Positions 1-6,331 of a stretch of DNA of 11,160 nt are shown here, piece after piece. The DNA is taken from positions 1 to 11,160 of the forward strand of contig JAITJP010000129.1 of the NCBI GenBank assembly GCA_031278835.1. Reading direction: 5' to 3'. The position numbers and the translations under genes are program-made. This DNA comes from Deltaproteobacteria bacterium. Lineage in GTDB: Bacteria; Desulfobacterota; Desulfarculia; Adiutricales; Adiutricaceae. Under the pieces are notes generated by a model, which saw nothing but the letters and a program-made list of their open reading frames with translations, was not told the DNA's origin and did no database searches. Every line of letters starts with the position of its first letter. The stretch's first letter is position 1.

Positions 1-24
1 AGCCCGTTTAGGGCTAGCCTTTTT
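1..24. terminator. Putative hairpin terminator cut by the left edge
   Basis: AGCCC at 1-5 pairs with GGGCT at 11-15 around a 5-nt loop. The right arm continues as AGCC and then five Ts at 20-24. If the four bases left of the window are GGCT, the stem would be 9 bp. The T-run is on the plus strand, so it would end a plus-strand transcript entering from the left. It lies about 60 bp past the rhaD stop, so if A bases flank it on the left it could also end the rha operon. Only half of the element is visible. Confidence 0.35.
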
Positions 25-81
25 CATGGCCGTGGGGCTGGCTTGGATTGGCGGGCAGGGGTGATGGAGCCTTTGGGGGCC

Positions 82-903
82 TTAATTTAAAAAGGATTCA
101 TTTAGGGTGATTTTGAAGGCCGCGGCCATGGCCCTTAGATGGTCATCGGTGATGGTGGAAAGGGTGGTGAGGCCAGTCGAGCTGACTTTGACAAAAATCT
201 TGGCCGCTTGCTCGATAGTGTGCATTAAGCCCAGGGTCTCGTCAAAGTTGGGGCCAGAGCAAAAAAGGCCGTGGTGGGGCCACACCACGGCAGCGTGGTC
301 TTTCATTTGCTGGGAAGTGGCTTGGGCGATCTCGGCCCCGCCGGGAATCATCCAGGGGATCAGGCCCACTCCGGCCGGAAAAACCACGCAGCATTCGGTG
401 GCGCTTTGCCAAAGGGCCCGGGTAAAATCCCGGGCGGTTAGGGGCAAGACGTAAGTTAGGGCGATAAGGTTAGGCGGATGGGCGTGGTAGATGACCCGAT
501 CGAGTCCCTTTGAGGCCAGGTGGCGGACGGCATGATTTAGAAAATGGGTGGGGAGTTCACTGGTGGGGACGGCCCCGCCCTTAAGGCCCCAGACTATACG
601 GTAGGAGTCACCGGCCTGGTTTATCTCAACTAGGCCGATATTTGATTCGGGATCATGCTTGACGTTACGAAAGTGTTTGCCGCTACCGGTGGTTATAAAA
701 TATTCACCGGCCAGGGCCTTAGCCGAGACGCCCAGGGCCACCCAGGAGCCTGGGCCGCCCAAAAAAGCTCGGCCGGCCTCAAGTTCGGCCGGGGCCAGAC
801 GGTAGGTTAAATTACCGCCATTACGTTCATGCCAGCCCAGCTCCCAGCCGTCCTGGCACAGGCGAATAAATTTCTCGATTATGGGAATGTCCAAAATACC
901 CAT
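82..903 (-). CDS. rhaD: Rhamnulose-1-phosphate aldolase (class II, zinc-dependent)
   Basis: This 273-residue cytoplasmic enzyme would cleave L-rhamnulose 1-phosphate to dihydroxyacetone phosphate and L-lactaldehyde, the last step of the pathway. It is nearly the length of E. coli RhaD (274) and shares its landmarks. The substrate-phosphate segment GWHERNGGN is at residues 23-31 and TGSGKHFRN at 72-80. The catalytic Glu in PTSE is residue 116. The zinc ligands are His140 and His142 in the HAH motif and His211 in WPHHG. The ATG at 903 follows a GAAAGGA element about 11 nt upstream; the stop is TAA. It is the last gene of the minus-strand operon, 66 bp after the binding-protein gene, with a hairpin in that gap. 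Placing the aldolase after the transporter genes separates it from rhaB and rhaA, unlike E. coli rhaBAD. The family assignment is close to certain. Confidence 0.96.
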   Translation of the reverse strand: MGILDIPIIEKFIRLCQDGWELGWHERNGGNLTYRLAPAELEAGRAFLGGPGSWVALGVSAKALAGEYFITTGSGKHFRNVKHDPESNIGLVEINQAGDSYRIVWGLKGGAVPTSELPTHFLNHAVRHLASKGLDRVIYHAHPPNLIALTYVLPLTARDFTRALWQSATECCVVFPAGVGLIPWMIPGGAEIAQATSQQMKDHAAVVWPHHGLFCSGPNFDETLGLMHTIEQAAKIFVKVSSTGLTTLSTITDDHLRAMAAAFKITLNESFLN

Positions 904-929
904 GCTCTCAATGGTCCTTTCAGCTTCGG

Positions 930-964
930 CCCATCCTCGGCGCCGCTAGGGCGCCTTGGATGGG
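930..964 (-). repeat. Intercistronic hairpin after the binding-protein gene
   Basis: CCCATCC (930-936) pairs with GGATGGG (958-964), and GGCGCC (939-944) pairs with GGCGCC (950-955). They are separated by a 2x2 internal loop and closed by a 5-nt loop. On the coding (minus) strand it starts 5 nt after the binding-protein TAA and no T-run follows, so it does not look like an intrinsic terminator. A role in protecting the 3' end of the binding-protein mRNA segment is inferred. Confidence 0.6.
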
Positions 965-969
965 GTGAT

Positions 970-2103
970 TTAGTAAATGGCCTTCCACTGGGCGATGTTT
1001 TCTTTGTCAAACTTGTAGGGTGGGCCCAACATGACCTCGGTGCCGCCGTCGGCGGCTGGGGTCACGCTTTTTTGACCCATCTTGCCAGCCGAAAAGGTTT
1101 CTCCGGCCGCGCCGGTCAGTTGACCTTTGGCGGCGGCCTCAGCCACGTAAGCCGAAAGGTAGCCCAGATCGACCGGGTTCCACAAAAACATCCAGGGGCA
1201 GGTACCATCCTCGATGAAGGGGGCCATCTCGGAAGGCAGGCCCAAGCCGGTTAGGATAACCTTGGACTTATTGTCTTGGAGATACTTGCCGCTGGCCAGC
1301 ATACCCACGGTGGTCGGGGCGATGATGACGCCGATTTCTTCGTTTTTAAGCAGGGCCTGGGTCTCACTGGTTGATTTGGTGGGATCGTCGTCACCGTAAG
1401 CGATCTTGATTAAGGGAGTTTTAGCGTACTTTTCCGGATTTTCGGCCAGTTCTTTTTTCATCCAATCGATCCAAAGGTTTTGATTGGTGGCTTGAGCCGT
1501 GGCCGAAAGGACGGCCAATCCCCCATCCATGTTGACCATCTCGGCGGCGGCCTGGATAAGCTGACGACCGATTAATTCTGGATCGGCCTGTTGGACGTGA
1601 ACCAGACGACTTTCCTTGTTTACGGCCGAATCGGTCGAGACAACGGCGATGCCCCTTTTCATGGCCGCGGTCAGGGCCGGCCGCAAGGCGTCGGCGTCAT
1701 TGGCGGCAATGACAATGGCGTTAACCTTTTGGGCCACCAGCTGATTGATGACCTCGATTTGGGATTCGGGCGTGGCCTGTTCCGGTCCCTTGTACAAAGC
1801 CTTGACGCCCATCTCGGCGCAAGCGGCCTCAAAGCCCTCAAAGGCCTTTTGCATGTAAGGGTTATTGATGTCCTTGGAAACGAAAGCGTAAACCACCGGC
1901 TCAGCCGCCGGGGCCGGCTGAGCGGCTGGGGCTTCATCACCGGCGGCCGGAGCGGCCGGAGCGGCCGGGGCCTGGGCGGCCGCCGGAGCTTGGGCGGCCG
2001 GGGCGTTTTGACTGGCCGTGGGCTTTTCGGTGTCCGTGCCGCCGCAGCCGTAAAGGAAAAGGGCGGCCACCAGGGTGGCTAGAATAAGGCTTAATTTTCT
2101 CAT
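970..2103 (-). CDS. rhaS: Rhamnose ABC transporter substrate-binding lipoprotein
   Basis: This 377-residue periplasmic-binding-protein-like sugar receptor would hand L-rhamnose to the two permeases encoded upstream. The N-terminus MRKL, a hydrophobic stretch and the lipobox LYGC give a lipidated Cys20, so the mature protein is membrane-anchored. Residues about 33-69 are a low-complexity Ala/Pro/Gln linker. The binding domain (Peripla_BP_4 type) starts near residue 70 with VVYAFVSKDINNPYMQKAFEGF and continues through QLVAQKVNAIVIAANDADAL (121-140) and VVSTDSAV (154-161), typical of the CUT2 group with ribose and AI-2 receptors. The ATG at 2103 is preceded by GGAGAGG about 8 nt away; the stop is TAA. 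A 74-bp gap separates it from the second permease gene. Rhamnose specificity rests on the operon. The rhizobial symbol rhaS is used here and should not be confused with the E. coli activator of the same name. Confidence 0.9.
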   Translation of the reverse strand: MRKLSLILATLVAALFLYGCGGTDTEKPTASQNAPAAQAPAAAQAPAAPAAPAAGDEAPAAQPAPAAEPVVYAFVSKDINNPYMQKAFEGFEAACAEMGVKALYKGPEQATPESQIEVINQLVAQKVNAIVIAANDADALRPALTAAMKRGIAVVSTDSAVNKESRLVHVQQADPELIGRQLIQAAAEMVNMDGGLAVLSATAQATNQNLWIDWMKKELAENPEKYAKTPLIKIAYGDDDPTKSTSETQALLKNEEIGVIIAPTTVGMLASGKYLQDNKSKVILTGLGLPSEMAPFIEDGTCPWMFLWNPVDLGYLSAYVAEAAAKGQLTGAAGETFSAGKMGQKSVTPAADGGTEVMLGPPYKFDKENIAQWKAIY

Positions 2104-2177
2104 TTTTTTACCTCTCCGAGTATTTTTGAGAGTGATTAGACTATAGAGGTTACGGTTAACCTAAAGCTTTTATAACT

Positions 2178-3374
2178 TTAGCCATCGGCCTGGCTGGTCG
2201 TGACTTTAGTTGATGGTGACGGTTGGGGGACGGCTTTAGCCCGTCTGGCCAGGAGGTTTTTTAGATTGGGGATGGAAGCGGCCACTATCAAAAGGCAGCC
2301 GATCAAAACCAGGATGGTCGGCGAGGGCACGTTAATTAGGCCCAGACCGTAGCGAAGAAAGCCAATGATAAAAGCGGCGATAAAGACGCCTATGACCCGG
2401 CCCTGACCGCCCGAGGTACTGACCCCGCCTAAGACGACCATGGCGATGACGTCCAGCTCATAGCCCTTGGCCATGCTGGGCCTGACGCTGCCCATTTTGG
2501 AGGCCAGGAAGATGGCCGCTATGGAGGCGAAAACCCCCATGATGGCAAAGAGGCTGACCTTGACCCGTTTGGAATCAATACCAGAATAACGGGCCGCCTC
2601 GGCGTTATTGCCCAGGGCGTAAAGGGATCGGCCATAGGCCGTGTAGTGAATAACCCAGATAAAAACGGCCGTCTCCAAAAAGAAAAAAACCAATATGACT
2701 GGCAGGCCAAAAAGGCTGCCCCAGCCAATGTGACTAAACCAGTCCGGGAAGGCCCCGGCGGCCCGGTCCTCCAAAATGACGCTGGCCACGCCTCGGTAGA
2801 TGATCATGGTCGAAAGGGTCACGATCATGGCGGCCAGTTCCTGATACTTGGCCAAAATAAGTCCGTTTATGGTTCCGCAAATAGCCCCGACTAGTAGGGC
2901 CAAGACCATGGCCAAGGGCATGGGCAAACCGGCCGCGTGTGAAACGCCCATAAGGACGCCAGATAAGGCCATGGTCGAGGCCACGGAAATATCGATGTCC
3001 CCGATTAAGATAATCATCATCATTGGGAAGATCAGGATCATCTTGTCGGCGTATATGCGAATGGCGTCCATGATATTGGACCAAACCAGGTAATTTGGCG
3101 ACAAGTTTGAGTTAATAAGGTTTACCGCCAAAAGCAGGACGACCAAAAGCCACTCCCAGCGCAAAAAGAAGCGCTTGGGGTCAAAGGCGACGGCGTCTAG
3201 GATCTGTCTTTGGGCCAAAGGGGCTTGGCTCCCACCATTGGGGGCTGGGCTGGTAGGCGCTTGGTTATTGGGGGCCTGGTTGGTGGGCCCAGGCTTCATG
3301 GGCCCAGGGTTTTTGGGCCCTGGGTTTTTGAGCCCTGGGTTTTTGGGCCCTGGGTTTTTGGGGGCGTCGTTCAC
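2178..3374 (-). CDS. rhaQ: Rhamnose ABC transporter permease 2 with a repeat-rich N-terminal tail
   Basis: This is an inner-membrane permease of the CUT2 (BPD_transp_2) family, the likely partner of the adjacent permease. The frame stays open further upstream, but I place the start at the GTG at 3374. It has a strong AAAGGAGG 5 nt upstream and overlaps the previous gene's TGA as GTGA, implying translational coupling. That gives 398 residues. Residues about 5-46 are a Pro/Asn/Gly pentapeptide repeat (PKNPG type) before the first membrane segment near 74-92. Family hallmarks follow: DIDIS (126-130), the cytoplasmic-loop YALGNNAEAARYSGI (252-266), and YELDVIAMVVLGGVSTSGGQGRV just after residue 305. 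The membrane core matches ordinary family members of about 330 residues, so the tail is extra. The C-terminus is a short charged, Ser/Thr-rich tail. The substrate is inferred from context; which permease is P and which is Q follows the rhizobial gene order. Confidence 0.9.
   Translation of the reverse strand: MNDAPKNPGPKNPGLKNPGPKNPGPMKPGPTNQAPNNQAPTSPAPNGGSQAPLAQRQILDAVAFDPKRFFLRWEWLLVVLLLAVNLINSNLSPNYLVWSNIMDAIRIYADKMILIFPMMMIILIGDIDISVASTMALSGVLMGVSHAAGLPMPLAMVLALLVGAICGTINGLILAKYQELAAMIVTLSTMIIYRGVASVILEDRAAGAFPDWFSHIGWGSLFGLPVILVFFFLETAVFIWVIHYTAYGRSLYALGNNAEAARYSGIDSKRVKVSLFAIMGVFASIAAIFLASKMGSVRPSMAKGYELDVIAMVVLGGVSTSGGQGRVIGVFIAAFIIGFLRYGLGLINVPSPTILVLIGCLLIVAASIPNLKNLLARRAKAVPQPSPSTKVTTSQADG
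3240..3359. repeat. 15-bp tandem repeat inside the permease 2 gene
   Basis: Four nearly identical 15-bp units (consensus GGGCCCTGGGTTTTT on the plus strand) fill 3300-3359, with single differences in two of them. Four more diverged units can be followed in the same phase back to 3240. On the coding strand each intact unit reads AAA AAC CCA GGG CCC, so the repeat encodes Lys-Asn-Pro-Gly-Pro. The length is a multiple of three per unit, so copy-number change would not shift the frame. Confidence 0.85.
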
Positions 3375-4366
3375 AGGGCCCTCCTTTCCAGCGACCTTTT
3401 GGTCACGTTTAAGGAAATGATGACATTGGCGATGATGGAAACCAAAACAATCAGGCCGCGGATGGCTTCCTGCCAAAAAGGCGAGATTCTCAAAAGCGGC
3501 AGGGCGTTATTTAGGATGCCAAGTAAGATGGCCCCCAGGGCGGCGCCAATGACCTTACCGGAACCCCCGGTGATGGCCACGCCCCCCAGAACGCAGGCGG
3601 CGATGACGTTCATCTCATAACCCATGGCCGTTTCCCCTTGGGCGGCGGCGTACTTGCAAACGTAAAGGACCCCGCCCAAACCGGAGAGGGCCCCCAAAAT
3701 GGCGTAGGCCATGAGCTTAACCCGTTTGGCCTTAATGCCGCTAATGGCCGCCGAGGACTCGGAATCGCCCACGGCGTAGATCCGGCGGCCGGCTCTGTAT
3801 TTATTCATAAATAAATGGGCGGCCACCACCACGACCAGGGCTATTAAAATCATGTTGTTAAGGCCAAATTTAGTTCCAATGGCCACGTTCATAAATTCCC
3901 GGGACATGTTTTTTTGAAGATTCCAGGATCCCCCGCTAACCAGGTAAGTTAAGCCCCGAAAAACGTTCATGGTGCCTAGGGTGGCGATGATGGGTAAAAT
4001 ACCCAGGTAGGCCACCAGGGCCCCGTTTATGGTCCCGGCCACCAAGCCAACGGCCACGGCGATGCCAATTATAATCATGGGGTCCAGGGACATATGGGCG
4101 CTTAAGACCGTGGTGCTGATCATGCCGCTTAAGGCCATGATGGCCCCTATGGATAGATCGATACCCGTGGTAATGATGACCATCATCATGCCCATGGTGA
4201 TGATAATGAGTATGGCCGACTCGGTGAACATGTCGCTTATGTTTCTGGGCGTCAGGAAAGCCCCGCCGGATCTGGCGTTAACGAAAACGACTATGGCCAG
4301 GATTATGGCTAGCGTAGCCACTTCCCTAACGTTTCGCCTTAAAAAATGTTTTATGTCATTTGACAT
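3371..4366 (-). CDS. rhaP: Rhamnose ABC transporter permease 1
   Basis: This 331-residue integral membrane protein belongs to the CUT2 sugar permease family (BPD_transp_2). It would form the translocation channel together with the second permease. Residues 16-30 form the first membrane helix. ITTGIDLSIGAIMALSG (65-81), LGILPIIATLGTMNVFRG (121-138), YAVGDSESSAAISGIKAKRVK (197-217, the likely ATPase-coupling loop) and YEMNVIAACVLGGVAITGGSGKVIG (from 250) are typical family signatures. The ATG at 4366 has AAGGGA and AAAGG upstream. It lies 39 bp after the ATPase gene, and its TGA overlaps the GTG of the next gene by 4 nt. Rhamnose specificity comes from the operon. Confidence 0.92.
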   Translation of the reverse strand: MSNDIKHFLRRNVREVATLAIILAIVVFVNARSGGAFLTPRNISDMFTESAILIIITMGMMMVIITTGIDLSIGAIMALSGMISTTVLSAHMSLDPMIIIGIAVAVGLVAGTINGALVAYLGILPIIATLGTMNVFRGLTYLVSGGSWNLQKNMSREFMNVAIGTKFGLNNMILIALVVVVAAHLFMNKYRAGRRIYAVGDSESSAAISGIKAKRVKLMAYAILGALSGLGGVLYVCKYAAAQGETAMGYEMNVIAACVLGGVAITGGSGKVIGAALGAILLGILNNALPLLRISPFWQEAIRGLIVLVSIIANVIISLNVTKRSLERRAL

Positions 4367-4405
4367 AGGCCTTTATCCCTTCAATTAAACTCTCTGGCCG
4401 GCGCC

Positions 4406-5899
4406 CTAGCCCAGGTTCATGATGGCCAAAAGTAGCTTTTCCTGGGTAACTTCACTAGCCAGAAACTCCCCGGTGATCACACCTTCATGCATGGCCATGA
4501 TGCGATCCGAGACCCCCAGCAGCTCAGGCATGTCGCTGGACACGAAGATGACCCCGTAGCCCTGGGCGGCCAAATCGTTTATGATCTCGTAGATTTGGGA
4601 CTTGGCCCCCACGTCCACCCCTTTGGTCGGCTCATCGAGGATCAGGACCTTAAGCTCCGAGTTAAGCAGTTTGCAAAAAACCACCTTTTGCTGGTTACCG
4701 CCCGAAAGCGACGAGACCTTGTCCATGACCGTGGGTGCCTTAAGGGAGACCCGCTGGCCCAGCTTTTTGGCCGTGGCCCGTTCTTTCTTTTCGTTTAGGA
4801 CGGTTTTATTCTGGTATTTTTTTAGCTCGCTTAGGGTGACGTTTTTATAGATCTCCCACTCAAGAATCAAGCCCTGGCCCTGCCTATCCTCTGGCAAGAG
4901 CCCAATGCCTTCCTTTAAAGCCTGGCGGCAGCTTTTGGGAGAAACTTTACGGCCTTCCAGAAAAACCTGACCCTGGTCGGCCCGGGCCACCCCGGCCAGA
5001 CACTGCATAAGGTCGGTTCTGCCCGAACCCACCAAACCGGAAAAGCCCAATATCTCACCTTTCCGGAGGCTGAAATTGACCTTTTTAAAAAAACCCAGCT
5101 TGGACAAGCCCTCCACCCTAAGAAGTTCTTGACCAATCTGGTTGGACTTTTGCGGGTAGACCCGCTCAATCTCCCTTCCGACCATGGCCTTGATTAAATC
5201 AGGCTCACTAATGGCGGCCACCTCCCAGGTGCCAATGTACTTACCGTCCCTAAAAACGGTCACCTTGTCGGCCAACCGGTACATGTCCTCAAAGCGGTGG
5301 GAGATGAAAATTATGGAGGTGCCTTTGTCCCTGAGTTTTTCGGAAATCTGGTAGAGCTTTTCGCACTCCCTACTGGAAAGGGAGGCGGTTGGCTCATCCA
5401 TGATGACGATCTGGGAATCCGTGGAAATGGCCTTGGCCACCTCGACGATTTGCCGCTCGGCCACGGTCAGGCTGCCGACCGGCCTACGGGGATTTAGATG
5501 AGAATCCAATTCGGCCAATAACTTTTCAGCCCGGCGGTACATGGCTTTCCAATCAATCATGCCGGTAAACTTGGAAACTTGTTCGTGACCAATAAAAATA
5601 TTTTCGGCCACGCTTAAGTGCGGGTAGGAGGTGCTGTGCTGGTAAATGGCCGCTATGCTGGCCTTTTGGGCGTCATTGGGGTTTTTAAAATGAACGACCT
5701 GGCCGTTTAGGAGCATTTGCCCCGAGTCGGCCGCGTGGACTCCGGTAATTATTTTTATAAAGGTGGATTTACCGGCCCCGTTTTCGCCCATAATGGCGTG
5801 AATCTGACCATGGTCTAACCTAAATTGAACGTTATCCAGGGCCTTAACCCCGGGAAAGGTTTTGGTGACGTTCATCATTTCAAGTACTGGGGCGTCCAT
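4406..5899 (-). CDS. rhaT: Rhamnose ABC transporter ATP-binding protein (two ATPase domains)
   Basis: This 497-residue cytoplasmic protein would power rhamnose import. It is a fused double ABC ATPase of the RbsA/XylG/MglA (CUT2) type and of normal length. In domain 1, Walker A GENGAGKST is at 38-46, the Q-loop Gln at 87, a divergent signature LTVAERQ at 144-150, Walker B IVIMDEP at 164-170, and the H-loop His at 201. In domain 2, the P-loop is degenerate (GLVGSGRTD, 288-296), with the signature LSGGNQQK at 398-405 and Walker B VLILDEP at 418-424. The usual switch His is replaced in FVSSDMPEL (452-460). This asymmetry is normal for the family, in which the first P-loop is the canonical one. 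The ATG at 5899 follows AAAGGG by a few nt; the stop is TAG. The rhizobial symbol is used; it is unrelated to the E. coli RhaT symporter. Confidence 0.94.
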   Translation of the reverse strand: MDAPVLEMMNVTKTFPGVKALDNVQFRLDHGQIHAIMGENGAGKSTFIKIITGVHAADSGQMLLNGQVVHFKNPNDAQKASIAAIYQHSTSYPHLSVAENIFIGHEQVSKFTGMIDWKAMYRRAEKLLAELDSHLNPRRPVGSLTVAERQIVEVAKAISTDSQIVIMDEPTASLSSRECEKLYQISEKLRDKGTSIIFISHRFEDMYRLADKVTVFRDGKYIGTWEVAAISEPDLIKAMVGREIERVYPQKSNQIGQELLRVEGLSKLGFFKKVNFSLRKGEILGFSGLVGSGRTDLMQCLAGVARADQGQVFLEGRKVSPKSCRQALKEGIGLLPEDRQGQGLILEWEIYKNVTLSELKKYQNKTVLNEKKERATAKKLGQRVSLKAPTVMDKVSSLSGGNQQKVVFCKLLNSELKVLILDEPTKGVDVGAKSQIYEIINDLAAQGYGVIFVSSDMPELLGVSDRIMAMHEGVITGEFLASEVTQEKLLLAIMNLG

Positions 5900-5917
5900 T
5901 GGTCCCTTTCTCCCAAT

Positions 5918-5960
5918 TTTAAAGTAAGCCCAGTCCCCTGGGGGCCGGGCTCACTTTAAA
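5918..5960 (-). repeat. Hairpin overlapping the rhaM stop codon
   Basis: The arms at 5918-5931 (TTTAAAGTAAGCCC) and 5947-5960 (GGGCTCACTTTAAA) pair over 14 positions with one mismatch. The 15-nt loop contains CCCC TGGGG and may pair further. The rhaM TGA (5951-5953) lies inside one arm. On the coding strand the hairpin is followed by AAAATTGGG rather than a T-run, and the rhaT ribosome-binding site starts just beyond. An mRNA-stability or translation-insulating role is inferred. Confidence 0.65.
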
Positions 5961-6268
5961 TAAAAAATCTCGCCTAGATAGGCGATGGGCTCATCTTGGC
6001 CCAGATCAAAGCCGCCCTCGATCATCTGGGAAGTCATGGCGTTCCATCTCTGACAATCGACGTTTTCGGCCAAAAGCCTATTGGCCTTGGCCGGATCCTC
6101 GCAATCGTAGACGTAAAAAAATTGATGGCCGTTTTGAAATATCGAGTAATGGCTAATGCCGGCCTCAGAATGAGCCCGGAGTATTTCCGGCCAGGGCTCT
6201 CGATGCATGGCCAGATATTTTTCCAGACACTCTGGCTTGACCTTCCAGGTCCAGGCAAATCTTCCCAT
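5951..6268 (-). CDS. rhaM: L-rhamnose mutarotase
   Basis: This small cytoplasmic enzyme interconverts the alpha and beta anomers of L-rhamnose, feeding the anomer preferred by the isomerase. The frame is open from a TTG at 6271, but the ATG at 6268 is the better start: GGGAG sits 7 nt upstream of it, against 4 nt for the TTG. It gives 105 residues, against 104 in E. coli RhaM. With that start the catalytic His falls at residue 22, as in E. coli, within HREPWPEI. The second signature VDCQRWNAMTSQMI and the C-terminal EIFYLK (compare EVFYLP) also agree. It sits between rhaA and the ABC ATPase gene, with hairpins on both sides. In rhizobia the equivalent gene (rhaU) is likewise next to the transporter genes. 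Confidence 0.93.
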   Translation of the reverse strand: MGRFAWTWKVKPECLEKYLAMHREPWPEILRAHSEAGISHYSIFQNGHQFFYVYDCEDPAKANRLLAENVDCQRWNAMTSQMIEGGFDLGQDEPIAYLGEIFYLK

Positions 6269-6287
6269 CAAAAGTCTCCCAAAATTT

Positions 6288-6325
6288 CCCCTGGGCCTTT
6301 GGGGCCAGCCCCAAAGGCCCAGGGG
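6288..6325 (-). repeat. Perfect 18-bp hairpin between rhaA and rhaM
   Basis: The arm at 6288-6305 (CCCCTGGGCCTTTGGGGC) is an exact reverse complement of 6308-6325, leaving only the bases CA between them. On the coding strand the stem begins 7 nt after the rhaA TAA and ends about 20 nt before the rhaM start. Only a short AAATTTT follows, with no clean T-run, so readthrough into rhaM is expected. It resembles intercistronic stabilising or attenuating hairpins; that function is inferred. Confidence 0.8.
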
Positions 6326-6331
6326 GCCCTT

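Noticed and set aside
829..2082. Long plus-strand open frames opposite rhaD and the binding-protein gene.
   Set aside because: They are antisense shadows of clearly assigned genes, with Gly/Arg-rich composition typical of GC-rich complements.
2112..2132. CTCTC/GAGAG pairing that could mask the ribosome-binding site of the binding-protein gene.
   Set aside because: It is only 5 bp with an 11-nt loop, too weak to claim as a translational switch.
3375..3476. A longer start for permease 2 that would overlap permease 1 by over 100 bp.
   Set aside because: The GTG at 3374 has a strong AAAGGAGG and a GTGA coupling with the previous stop. The upstream residues read as the shadow of the permease 1 C-terminus.
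4405..4424. Loss of a canonical P-loop in the second ATPase domain as possible damage to the transporter.
   Set aside because: A degenerate second P-loop with intact signature and Walker B is normal for the RbsA/XylG family.
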